Assembly (NCBI GenBank): GCA_020073365.1
Contig: JAIQFL010000071.1
Location: 1-39,631, forward strand
Reading direction: 5' to 3'
DNA: 39,631 nucleotides
Origin: Terriglobia bacterium
GTDB lineage: Bacteria; Acidobacteriota; Terriglobia; Bryobacterales; Bryobacteraceae
Part shown: piece after piece, positions 24,594 to 35,904 of the stretch
Layout: every line of letters starts with the position of its first letter
How positions within the stretch are numbered: position 1 is the stretch's first letter
The notes under the pieces: generated by a model
Databases searched by the model: none
Told to the model about the DNA's origin: nothing
What the model saw: the letters and a program-made list of their open reading frames with translations, nothing else
Translations under genes and position numbers: made by a program

Positions 24594-25742
24594 ATGTCGC
24601 TGACGCTTTACCGTCGTCATTTGGCCACCTGCATCGTGAGGAAGAGCAAGATCTCCGCGCGCGCCAAACGACTGGCTATGGATTGCGAGTGCCCGATCTG
24701 GACGTACGGCCGGATCGGGAACAACCTCGTGCCACGGCAGAGCACGGGCTTCAACGACCTCGCAAAAGCAGAGGCGTTACGCGACTCCCTGATCGCGCGC
24801 TCCAAGGGCGAAGCTGCTCACGGCGTAAGGATCGATGAGTGCGTTCAAAAATACTTGGCATCGCACAAGCACGAGTTGGGAGACAAGACCTACGGACACT
24901 ACGAGCTTCACCTCGGGCGTCTCCAGAAGTACTGCGAGCTTCACGGCGTCTTCTCCATGGGGGAATTGACGGTCGATCTTCTGGAGACCTTCAAGGTCGA
25001 TGGCCTCCCAGGTCTGGCAGACACTTCAAAATCGACCGTCGTCGCCAAACTTCGTTGTTTCCTGCGAGAGGCTTTTCGCCGCGGTTGGATCAAGGAGTCG
25101 CTTGTCGATCGCGTGAAGGCGCATCGGGCCGTTTACGATCAGAAGGAGCCGTATTCCGATGAAGACGTGGAGAAGATCCTGAACGAAGCGCTTAAACTCA
25201 GCGGGGGCACGCGCGGATACGCCAAACGTCCGAAAACATTCCGCCTGCTCTTGGAACTGATGCTCGAAACGGGGATGAGGGTCGGGGATGCGATTCGGTT
25301 TGACCCCGGACTCGTTACCAAGGGTGAACATCTCTGGGTCTACACATACCTGCCGCAAAAGCACAAGAAGACGGAAAAGCCGAAACCGATCGAGGCATAT
25401 CTCTCCGACCGCCTCAAGAAAGCGATCGATACCACCGAGTGGCTCTCGCCGAGGCTCCCGTTCCATTTCGGCGCCAGCAAGAACCCCGCGTATCTCGCAA
25501 ATGAAGTCTACGAGCGGATGCAGACACTAGGCGCCCGGTGCGGTGTTTCCGACTGTCGCCCGCATCGTCTCCGAGATACGTTCGCCGTTCGCAAGCTGCT
25601 GGCCGGCTTTCAGCTTGAGGACGTTTCGCGTCTTCTTGGACATTCCAGCGTCAAGGTCACGGAGACGTACTATGCGAAGTGGGTTTCCACCCGCAAACTG
25701 CGCCTGGAGCGGCTCGTGGCCGAGTCTCTCGTGAACGCGTAG
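24594..25742 (+). CDS. Tyrosine recombinase/phage-type integrase adjacent to tRNA-Gln
   Basis: 382 residues from ATG 24594; an upstream GTG-initiated form is possible, but the -10 box argues against it. The N-terminal part has a His/Cys cluster (RRHLATC...MDCECPIW) like the zinc-ribbon-type arm-binding domains of many acidobacterial integrases. A SAM-like core-binding domain follows (about 75-170), then the catalytic domain with Arg229 (ETGMRVGD), His324 and Arg327 (HRLRDTF), His350 (LLGHSSVKV) and the nucleophile Tyr360 (TETYYAK). All catalytic residues are present, so it is likely active. The direction and distance from the tRNA 3' end suggest it drove integration there. Confidence 0.88.
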   Translation: MSLTLYRRHLATCIVRKSKISARAKRLAMDCECPIWTYGRIGNNLVPRQSTGFNDLAKAEALRDSLIARSKGEAAHGVRIDECVQKYLASHKHELGDKTYGHYELHLGRLQKYCELHGVFSMGELTVDLLETFKVDGLPGLADTSKSTVVAKLRCFLREAFRRGWIKESLVDRVKAHRAVYDQKEPYSDEDVEKILNEALKLSGGTRGYAKRPKTFRLLLELMLETGMRVGDAIRFDPGLVTKGEHLWVYTYLPQKHKKTEKPKPIEAYLSDRLKKAIDTTEWLSPRLPFHFGASKNPAYLANEVYERMQTLGARCGVSDCRPHRLRDTFAVRKLLAGFQLEDVSRLLGHSSVKVTETYYAKWVSTRKLRLERLVAESLVNA

Positions 25743-25916
25743 GGCAACACTTTCAGGGATCGATAGCGTGGTGTATTTTCGTCTGCCAGTGCCCGTCTCC
25801 AGACGAATCACTCCCGCCTCAGTCGAGAAGAGTCTGATAATCGTGTTGTCCGAGAAGCCCCAGAGCGAGGCAAGTTCCCTAACCCGGTAGTGCTTCTCAA
25901 GCGCGGCGCTACTCAT
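25527..25916 (-). CDS. Small HTH (MerR/excisionase-like) protein converging on the integrase
   Basis: Residues 1-55 form a helix-turn-helix followed by a small beta wing: YRVRELASLWGFSDNTIIRLF, then RRKYTTLSIPES. This type is common in short acidobacterial DNA-binding proteins next to integrases. The frame stays open for another 72 residues, running antisense through the 3' end of the integrase gene (25527-25742). Family members that I recall are about 70-80 residues, so part of this tail may be fortuitous. No strong ribosome site is seen upstream of ATG 25916. A possible role is a recombination directionality factor or a repressor of the integrase. Confidence 0.55.
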   Translation of the reverse strand: MSSAALEKHYRVRELASLWGFSDNTIIRLFSTEAGVIRLETGTGRRKYTTLSIPESVALRVHERLGHEPLQAQFAGGNPLRIVRLRDLDAGMSKKTRNVLKLKAGQQLANGERISETMRATVGNTAPGA

Positions 25917-26172
25917 ATGCCCGATTCCGCAGATCGGTCCAGTGCGAACAGAGCGCTGACGGCGTGGGACGGACCGGTGTGCATACCCTCCATGCTCTAT
26001 TTCTACGGCATGACAGGCCTCCCCTGCAAAAGTGTCTGAAAATGTTCGCTATCTAACGCCTATGTGCGTAGGGCCTGCTCTGCCCGGTTGCCATCAGCTT
26101 GGGGCGTTGGCGATTCGGTCGAATTTGACATGCCGTGAGATTCGGGATAACTAAGAACAGGGATGTGTTTTG

Positions 26173-27006
26173 ATGGCCAGAAAATTCACTCTCGAAGTCG
26201 AGGTGGTTGTCGAGGACAACACGGCGACCAAGACCCTGGAAGTCGCCAGCGAGCGTTACACCAGTCGCGGCGGGGCGAGAGTTTGCACGGGACGAAGACG
26301 GGCCCGCCCGGCGGCTCCGGAAGAGTTCATCTCGGGCATCGAAGATGGGTTGCTCGAACTGCTGGAACAGAACCCGCTTTTTGCCGAGGCTGGTGTAGAA
26401 GTCACGCGGGTGTCGTGCGGCGCGTCAGCCGCATCGCCGGCGCGGCCAGATGGCGCTTCGGTGGAATGCTACAGCATTCCTCAAGACGATCTCGACGAGG
26501 CTGACTCGGGCCTATATCTCTGCCGATGGCCCAACGGTGACTTCTCTATCGTCAAAGCCGACAAGAAGCGCGCGGCGGTCGTGGCATTGGACGAATGGGC
26601 GGGCGCAGAACCTTCTTGGCTGGTCCCGATGGACCACTGTATGATCGATTTCGCACTGAACGACGATGGCGAGATCCAACTGGCCGAGTTCGGTGAAGAG
26701 ACGGCCGATTTTGTCTGGGATCACTGCTATCCGGAGCTAAGGGCGCTGCTATCAGGCCCGAATCTCAAGCGCCGAAAACGAAGCAAACGGAATCCGGAAA
26801 CAACGCAGGGAGTCCGGACGGCGGTTCAACGCGAGCGCGAGCGCCTGTGGGATAGCCAAGGCGCCAGCGCACCGGCGAACACGGCTCTCGGTAAAGAACT
26901 CCAGAAGCGTTTGCGCACGACTGGTCCGGTCGCGGACCACTATGTGGAGGAGATCGGAAATCGGATCTTGCGAGGCGAGACGGGAGTGAAAGGGAAACCT
27001 AACTAA
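26173..27006 (+). CDS. Hypothetical protein of the island, unrecognised
   Basis: 277 residues; I do not recognise a family. The start is ATG 26173 (the frame also has TTG at 26170). Residues 1-40 are alternating hydrophobic/charged (KFTLEVEVVVED), followed by an Arg-rich patch (GRRRARPAAP). The middle has an acidic segment IPQDDLDEADSGLY and aromatic-rich pieces (DEWAGAEPSWLVPMDHCMIDF, AEFGEETADFVWDHCYPEL). A strongly basic stretch follows at about 198-208 (KRRKRSKRN), then a charged helical tail. There is no signal peptide or membrane helix. It lies alone between the first integrase and the tRNA-Pro remnant, with 256 bp of unannotated sequence before it, so it is a candidate cargo gene. Confidence 0.6.
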   Translation: MARKFTLEVEVVVEDNTATKTLEVASERYTSRGGARVCTGRRRARPAAPEEFISGIEDGLLELLEQNPLFAEAGVEVTRVSCGASAASPARPDGASVECYSIPQDDLDEADSGLYLCRWPNGDFSIVKADKKRAAVVALDEWAGAEPSWLVPMDHCMIDFALNDDGEIQLAEFGEETADFVWDHCYPELRALLSGPNLKRRKRSKRNPETTQGVRTAVQRERERLWDSQGASAPANTALGKELQKRLRTTGPVADHYVEEIGNRILRGETGVKGKPN

Positions 27007-27063
27007 TGCGGCCTGAGGTTGGCGGTTGGGGCCCTGCGTGTGAAGCAAGCGCTCCGGGGACAT

Positions 27064-27135
27064 CGGAGCGCAGCCTGGTAGCGCACCTGCCTTGGGCGCA
27101 GGGGGTCGGGCGTTCAAATCGCCCCGCCCCGACCA
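27064..27135 (+). pseudogene. tRNA-Pro(TGG)-like sequence with damaged 5' end
   Basis: 72 nt ending in CCA. From GCGCAGCCTGG to the end it reads as a standard proline tRNA: D-arm 3' half, anticodon stem-loop CCTGC-CTTGGGC-GCAGG with anticodon TGG, T-arm GGGCG-TTCAAAT-CGCCC, and acceptor 3' strand CGCCCCG + ACCA. A normal 5' side would be CGGGGCG + 2 nt + GCGCAGCC. Here only CGGA precedes GCGCAGCC, so about 5 nt are missing, and either the acceptor or the D-stem cannot form. Upstream GCGCTCCG (27048-27055) forms an 8-bp inverted repeat with CGGAGCGC (27064-27071). It sits 96 bp from the second integrase, so it may be an attachment-site remnant rather than a working tRNA. Confidence 0.65.
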
Positions 27136-27231
27136 ATCCTCCTGCTGATTCCAAAAGAGTTGTTCCATCGGCGTTCCATCGTCTTCGCCCATTCTTTGCC
27201 TCGACTGTGCCAGAACTGTGTCAAAACCCCT

Positions 27232-28374
27232 TCAGTTCGCCTTCACTGTGCCAGAACCCTTGCCGCCTTCATTCGCGTGTCGGTTCAGCTTTTCCAGAGC
27301 TTCGCGCTTCATCTGAAGTTTCATCTGCGAATACTTCTTGAAGACCTTCGCGTCGCCTTGGCGCAACAGCTGCGTCACCCATTCGTCCGCTACGCCTCCC
27401 GCGCTGAGGCGGGTGGCGTATGTCGATCTGAGATCGTAGATGCGAAAGTATCGGACACCCGCCCTCCGGAGCGTCGCCCGCCATACCGTCTTGAACGTCA
27501 ACTGATAACCATTTGGGTTCTCCTCGCTCGGGAACAGATAGGGACTGGGACCTGCGATCGCGATCTGGCTCTCAAAAGCCTCGACTGCGATCTCGGAAAG
27601 CGGAACCTCCGCCACTCCGTTTGGCGTCTTCGAATCGGGAATCCACACTGTCCGGTTCTCCAGGTCGACCTGCTCCTTTTTCATGGGAGCGAGTTCTTTG
27701 TAGATCCGAAGCCCGGCCTCGGTGATAATGCGGATCACGTTGCGCAGGTATTCGGGAGCCGCGATCTCGATCTTCTGCTGCTCCGACCAGGCCATGTAGT
27801 GCGGCCGGAACAACCCGTCGACTCTCGCCGGGAACTCGACTCCAGCACACGGGTTCGCGAACAGAAACTTCTTGCGGACCGCCACGTTCAGCATACGGCG
27901 GAGCACCCGGAGTTCCTGGTGTACCGTTGTCGCCTTCAACGTTCCCTTCTCCACGAATCCCTCTCCCGTTTTCACAACGACTCGCTGTTTGAGCCTCCGA
28001 CGAAGATACTCCTCGATATCGTCGGCGGTCAATTCAGCGAGTTTCGTCGTTTCGAACACTGCCCTCAGATGCTTCAGCGCGCGCCCATTGACCTCGTGGG
28101 TTTTCGGCGCGCGGAATGGCGGCCTGGAGAAATTCTCCAGATAAAAATCCGACCATTCCCCAAAACCAAGATCGCTCCCCCGCCGTAAGGCCGGCAGGGT
28201 ATTGTTGTCTCGGGCCTGCAGGCGTTCTCTGAGGCTTCGTTGCGCTTCATCCCAAGCCTCAGTGCCGGTCGATTCACGCTGGCGAACACCGGTCTTGTCC
28301 CGGTATTGCATCCACCAGATCGCCGATCCCTCACGCTTATACAGGCCGCCATCATGCTTTATCGGTCTTGCCAT
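27232..28374 (-). CDS. Tyrosine recombinase/integrase adjacent to the tRNA-Pro remnant
   Basis: 380 residues from ATG 28374, chosen because GAGGTGG lies about 5 nt upstream and the protein starts with the usual MARPIKHDGGLYKREGSA-type lead-in. A core-binding domain (about 70-170) is followed by the catalytic domain with Arg in EAGLRIYKE and YDLRSTYATR. It ends QLLRQGDAKVFKKYSQMK. The usual His of HxxR is Tyr, and the usual 'LGH' is LRQ; the Arg residues and the Tyr (KKYSQ) are kept. I recall the same pattern in other acidobacterial integrases, so it may still be active. It points toward the tRNA-Pro remnant and is coupled to the excisionase-like gene upstream (16-bp overlap). Confidence 0.85.
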   Translation of the reverse strand: MARPIKHDGGLYKREGSAIWWMQYRDKTGVRQRESTGTEAWDEAQRSLRERLQARDNNTLPALRRGSDLGFGEWSDFYLENFSRPPFRAPKTHEVNGRALKHLRAVFETTKLAELTADDIEEYLRRRLKQRVVVKTGEGFVEKGTLKATTVHQELRVLRRMLNVAVRKKFLFANPCAGVEFPARVDGLFRPHYMAWSEQQKIEIAAPEYLRNVIRIITEAGLRIYKELAPMKKEQVDLENRTVWIPDSKTPNGVAEVPLSEIAVEAFESQIAIAGPSPYLFPSEENPNGYQLTFKTVWRATLRRAGVRYFRIYDLRSTYATRLSAGGVADEWVTQLLRQGDAKVFKKYSQMKLQMKREALEKLNRHANEGGKGSGTVKAN

Positions 28375-28622
28375 TCCACCACCTCTTGTTTGAATTTGGC
28401 GCGGAAGGGCTCCAACTCCGATCTCAGAAACCGGATGTTGCGGCCCATCACGCGGAGATGGGGAATCTGCTTTCGCTCTACCCAAAGATACACTGTTTGG
28501 ACGCTGACACCCAGGTACACAGCAGCGTCGCGAACCGTGAGTGGAAGTTCTGCGGGAAGGAGCGCCAATCCCAGGGCGCTTCCGCCCGGGGAATTGAGAT
28601 GGGGGAGGTGCTTTGGATTCAT
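28359..28622 (-). CDS. Excisionase-like helix-turn-helix protein
   Basis: 87 residues. The core is LTVRDAAVYLGVSVQTVYLWVERKQIPHLRV, a clear MerR-type/excisionase HTH (HTH_17 class), followed by the wing GRNIRFLRSELEPF and the ending FKQEVVEWQDR. The first 25 residues are low in structure and could be an over-extended N-terminus. The end overlaps the integrase start by 16 bp, so the two are probably translated together. The expected role is control of integration versus excision, or transcriptional control of the integrase. Confidence 0.8.
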   Translation of the reverse strand: MNPKHLPHLNSPGGSALGLALLPAELPLTVRDAAVYLGVSVQTVYLWVERKQIPHLRVMGRNIRFLRSELEPFRAKFKQEVVEWQDR

Positions 28623-28793
28623 GCCTATTTGTAAGGCCTCCTCGGGGTTTACTCCAAAACTCTACCGGGGCCCCCAAGGTGGGTCGCCCGCAATCGCACA
28701 TGGGACGTTGGTCTCAGCCCCCGCGCAGCTTGCGAAGGGCTTGGCGCGATGGATCAAAACCCGGCGCCGGTCGGCGCCGACCCGGCCCTCTGA

Positions 28794-30787
<1,994 letters not shown>

Positions 30788-30871
30788 GCACGCTGAGGAT
30801 TCGGGAGATGTGGGGTCAGTCGTCCGCTCTTGCTCTGTGCCAGGCGCACAACGGTCCCACACGCAATTTCG

Positions 30872-31266
30872 GATAGCTCCAAGAATCTTTTTCAGGTTGA
30901 ACAGGATTCAATCGGGGGCTTGGGCGTGAATTTCAGATAGGTCTGGGAACATTATTCCGGTTTGCATCGTGAGTGGCCAACGAGCGGAGCGACCCGGAAA
31001 TAGATCCAGGAACATTTTTCGGGTTGGCACAGTTTGGTGATAGTGGAAGGCAACGGCGAGATAGCTCCACGAACATTTTTCCGGTCGAGTCGACGCTTCG
31101 AGGTCGGAGGTAGACGCCGCGATAGGTCCAAGAACATTTTTCGAGTAAGCGGTGGAGCGCCAACGAGTGGCGTGAACTTCCGATAGGTCCAGGATTATTT
31201 TCAGGCTCACCGAATGCCGGGCAGAACGAAGTGGGGCTCGGATAGGTCCAAGAACATTTTTCGAGT
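30872..31266 (+). repeat. Array of seven degenerate 26-bp direct repeats at about 61-bp period
   Basis: Consensus GATAGGTCCARGAACATTTT plus TCGGGT. Copies begin at 30872, 30936, 30999, 31060, 31121, 31182 and 31241, giving steps of 64, 63, 61, 61, 61 and 59. The copies at 31121 and 31241 are identical over 26 bp, while the others differ at 3-9 positions. A weak eighth GATAGG lies at 31290. The intervening sequences of about 35 bp are mostly unique but share pieces: GGCGTGAAYTTC occurs before two copies and GCCAACGAG before two. The region has no convincing gene, since the repeats fall in changing frames. It lies between the DUF362 gene and the MoxR-type ATPase. Confidence 0.85.
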
Positions 31267-31294
31267 GGGCCGAATCTGGCTGTGAGTCAGATAG

Positions 31295-32854
<1,560 letters not shown>

Positions 32855-32858
<4 letters not shown>

Positions 32859-33949
32859 CGGTCATGAAGTGGGTGTTTTGCATTGTCCCCATACTCGAAT
32901 TCGTGGGACGAGCGCAGGGACAAGCAATAGTGCAGATTCAGGTCCAACCGCAGGTCGTCGGCCGGTCTATTCGAGACGGCCAGGTGACGACAGTGTTTTT
33001 GGCGCCGCGCTACGTAACGGCGATTCGGATGCCGGAGCCGATTAACTCGGTGGTCGTGGGCGATCCGTCTTCGTTCTCCGCCGAGCATTCGGATCGTGAA
33101 CCAAACCTGGTGTTCGTAAAACCAATCACGCTGAAGGTGGCACAGACCAACCTGCTCATATCGTCGACTCGTGGCCTGCAGACAAGCCTCCTCCTGGTCA
33201 GCCGCGGTGAACTGAAGGAGGAAGGACAACCCGCGGTGGATTTTCTGATGCGGTACAAGCCGGCGGGACAGTTTCTGATCCAGCCCGCGGACTCCCCATC
33301 GGCGGCGATCCCGCAAACCGTAACTGTCGGCAGCACGGTAAGAGTACCGTTTGGCGCTGCACTGCCAGGCCCAGTTGCACCCGCCTCGTTGACCAATTAC
33401 GGCGCCTCGAAGGAGCAATCGGCAGTGCAACTGCGGGTGGCGGCCAATTCCACGACGGTGGTCAGAACTGCTCTCGACGATCTACTGGACCGTCAACGAC
33501 TTGCTCCCTTGCCGGCCCTTTACGGCCAGAAGCCGGGTATTTCGCCACCGGGCAAGGAGCTGGTGAAGACCGGCGTCAGCGAAGTGATCGATCAGGGCAG
33601 CGCAGTGGTGATCTTGTTCTCAGCCGTCAACGTTCAGGACCATGCCGTCGAACTGATGCCCCCGCAGATTCAGTTGGGCGGCATGAAGAAGAGTGGGACG
33701 ATCATTCGCAAGTCACGCTGGTCGACGTCCGAGCAGTTGCCCGTTACGGACTTCCGGATGAGCCGCCGACGGCTCGGCCCAGGTGAGCGGGCAGATGGCG
33801 TGGTGGTCTTCCAGCGTCCGTCGTTCAAACAGTCGACTGAGACGCTCTTCCTTCAGATGGCCGAGTCTGGTGCGGTGGATCGCCCGGCTTTGGCTCCTAT
33901 TGGTTTTGGAATTAGCAGCTTTCGAGAGGTGACGTATGATGTCCGATAA
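32855..33949 (+). CDS. VirB9/TrbG/CagX-like type IV secretion protein
   Basis: 364 residues. A signal peptide ends near GRAQGQ (about 23). The N-terminal domain VTTVFLAPRYVTAIRMPEPINSVVV...NLVFVKPITLKVAQTNLLIS (about 44-105) follows the beta-sandwich pattern of TrbG/VirB9, in which this domain joins the outer-membrane core complex. The C-terminal domain (about 255-350) has VVILFSAVNVQDHAVELMPP and RLGPGERADGVVVFQRP. This resembles a conserved beta domain rather than the classical VirB9 C-terminus, so the assignment is by N-terminal pattern and by position directly before the VirB10-like gene. It overlaps both neighbours (4 bp and 14 bp), indicating one operon. Confidence 0.65.
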
Positions 33950-35480
33950 CCACATTCGCGATGAAAGACTGGAGCGAGAAATGGGCGAACAGGACGATCC
34001 CACGCTGACGGCGCGGGTCAGCCGGCCTGGTGGCGTCGCGGAGGAATCGAAGCCACCGGAGACCACCCCTGCGGAGGCCCCGGCCGCGACTGGCGGAATC
34101 GTGCAGCAGATCTGGCGGCGAATTAAGGAAGAACGGAACCGGCCCAAACGGGTTGAGATCAACACACGCGGCCAGAACAACATGGACCGGAGCAAGGCGT
34201 TTCTCGTTCTCGGCACGGCTGTCGTTTTGTGCGGCTTTGCGCTTCTCGCGCTGTTCTCTACCTCCGGCGCCGAAAAACGGGTTCAGGAACGGCGCACGAA
34301 GCCTAGTTTAGGGAGACCGGAGAGCGCGGCACAACAGGGGGGCCGTCCGGGATCGACAATTCCGCTCCTCAATGCCGACCAAGGTGCCGGCGATCAGAAT
34401 AGCGAACAACTGAGTCCAGACGATATCCTGGCGACTTCGCGCCGCGCACAGATGGGAAACCAGCAGCAGCCGACGAAGACGCCGGACGAGCATGCGCTAA
34501 ACCAAGTGCCCCCCGTCAATGATCCGGTGCTTGAAGCGTACCGGCAGCGAAACAACTACGCCTATACTCCTCCACCCCCGCCGCCGCCCGCAGCCCCTGC
34601 GGTCCTGCCGGCCTCACAACCAAGTAACGAGTCGGAAGGGCTGAAGAAATCGTCCTTGGTGTTCGTGCGGAACACGACTTCGGAGACGGCGACGAACGCC
34701 CGCCAATTGACGGCTCAGCCTGCCTACATTGAGCGAAAGGGGGTCTCGACGTTGCTGCCGACCGGCAGTCGGCTGGTTGCACGATTGCAGAACTCCGTCA
34801 GTAGCGCCGTGAAGACGCCAGTCATTGCGGTGATCGAATACAACTACGAACAGGGCGGCGAGATTCTGATTCCGGCGGGCACGAAAGCTATCGGCCAGTT
34901 GGCGCAGGCGAGTCAGAGTGGCCAGGTGGGCCTTCGATTTACGGCTCTGGAAATGCCCGACGGCAGTACCGAGAGCATTGAAGGCAGTGGGGTCGCACTC
35001 GACTACGGTCCCCTGAAAGGAACCGTGAACGGGCGCAATGGAGTAAAGCGCGCCCTGGTTCGGTCGATGACTGGCATAGGGTCGATCGCGGCGTACCTGG
35101 TGGGCGGCGGTGGTTACGGTGGGCTGACGGGTCCGATCGATCAGAGTGTTCTACTGCGGGAAAGGATCGCATCGAATGTCGGACTCGCAGGTGAACAGGA
35201 GTTGATGGCGATGGGGTATTCCCAGAACGTGGTCGTCACGCTCTCAGGCAACACGCGGTTCTACATCGTCCTTCAGGAAGCAGCTACGACGCCCAACAGA
35301 GCCGATCTTGCCCCGAATGTGGGACCCGGCGCTCGGACGAGCCTTGTTAGCGCAAACCAACAAGCCCTGCCGACGGCGGCGGAGCTTCGAGAGCTCGTAG
35401 ACCTGAAGAATGAACTCAACCGGATGTATCGAGAGGTGGCGGCTACCCGGGCACAGGAGCCACCTCCTCCGCAGCAGTGA
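33936..35480 (+). CDS. VirB10/TrbI-like type IV secretion protein
   Basis: 514 residues. A cytoplasmic N-terminus (about 1-87) is followed by a single membrane helix at about 88-107 (AFLVLGTAVVLCGFALLALF). A flexible periplasmic stretch follows, with a Pro-rich piece (TPPPPPPPAAPAV). The conserved TrbI/VirB10 beta-barrel then has LPTGSRLVARLQNSVSSAV, VIAVIEYNYEQGGEILIPAGTKAIGQL and, near the end, VVVTLSGNTRFYIVLQ. GGGGYGGLTGP lies at the place of the antenna region. VirB10 spans the envelope and couples inner-membrane ATPases to the outer core. The two start codons ATGATG (33936, 33939) lie inside the upstream gene. This is the best marker that the cluster is type IV secretion-like. Confidence 0.85.
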   Translation: MMSDNHIRDERLEREMGEQDDPTLTARVSRPGGVAEESKPPETTPAEAPAATGGIVQQIWRRIKEERNRPKRVEINTRGQNNMDRSKAFLVLGTAVVLCGFALLALFSTSGAEKRVQERRTKPSLGRPESAAQQGGRPGSTIPLLNADQGAGDQNSEQLSPDDILATSRRAQMGNQQQPTKTPDEHALNQVPPVNDPVLEAYRQRNNYAYTPPPPPPPAAPAVLPASQPSNESEGLKKSSLVFVRNTTSETATNARQLTAQPAYIERKGVSTLLPTGSRLVARLQNSVSSAVKTPVIAVIEYNYEQGGEILIPAGTKAIGQLAQASQSGQVGLRFTALEMPDGSTESIEGSGVALDYGPLKGTVNGRNGVKRALVRSMTGIGSIAAYLVGGGGYGGLTGPIDQSVLLRERIASNVGLAGEQELMAMGYSQNVVVTLSGNTRFYIVLQEAATTPNRADLAPNVGPGARTSLVSANQQALPTAAELRELVDLKNELNRMYREVAATRAQEPPPPQQ

Positions 35481-35487
35481 GGTGGCA

Positions 35488-35838
35488 GTGGAACCGAACT
35501 GGAAACCACTCGAGGCGAAGCTCGGCGCACTCCGGTGCGCCGGTTTTATGTTTATGGGTCGTTCGAATGGGATCAACCACTACAAACACGGCCTCAGCCG
35601 GCGCTATTTGTTCCTTGATGACGTTGGGCGGGCCTACGAATCCGTGAGGCGGAACCAGTTTCGAGAGATTCCTTTCGACGAAGCGGTGGCGCGCGTCGAG
35701 GGGCCATTGAAGGAATTGGGCGAGACGCTCGAAACGGCGTACGACGACGCCTACATCAGCCGGAAAGAGACGGCTCTAAGAGCGGCGGGCATTGACGTAC
35801 TCCGGCTGCGGATTGTGCCAGAGGACACAGTTGTATAG
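35488..35838 (+). CDS. Small conserved acidobacterial protein in the secretion operon
   Basis: 116 residues from GTG 35488, chosen because GAGG (35479-35482) is 5 nt upstream; the longer frame overlaps VirB10. It reads WKPLEAKLG...CAGFMFMGRSNGINHYKHGLSRRYLFLDDVGRAY, then a helical AVARVEGPLKELGETL and YDDAYISRKETALRAAGI. I recall close relatives as stand-alone hypothetical proteins in Acidobacteria. The function is unknown. It is cytoplasmic by prediction (no signal or membrane helix). Its place between VirB10 and the tandem AAA+ gene could mean a regulatory or accessory role, or simple insertion of a mobile housekeeping fragment. Confidence 0.65.
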   Translation: MEPNWKPLEAKLGALRCAGFMFMGRSNGINHYKHGLSRRYLFLDDVGRAYESVRRNQFREIPFDEAVARVEGPLKELGETLETAYDDAYISRKETALRAAGIDVLRLRIVPEDTVV

Positions 35839-35904
35839 GGCATACTCGGGCAGCGGTGGCGGGCGGTCTTCGGATGCGGTAGATTAGCCCCAAGGAGTCG
35901 GGTT

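Noticed and set aside
24450-27135. Matching attachment-site repeats for the tRNA-Gln element
   Set aside because: Only a 7-bp CCGGGGA match to the tRNA-Gln 3' end is seen near 27053, too short to call an att site.
30908-31210. 100-codon minus-strand reading frame across the repeat array
   Set aside because: The repeat unit is not a multiple of three, so copies fall in different frames. The peptide shows no domain and several overlapping frames are equally open.
30872-31266. CRISPR array (26-bp repeats, about 35-bp spacers)
   Set aside because: The repeats differ from each other at several positions, the spacers share segments among themselves, the period drifts (59-64 bp), and no cas gene is near.
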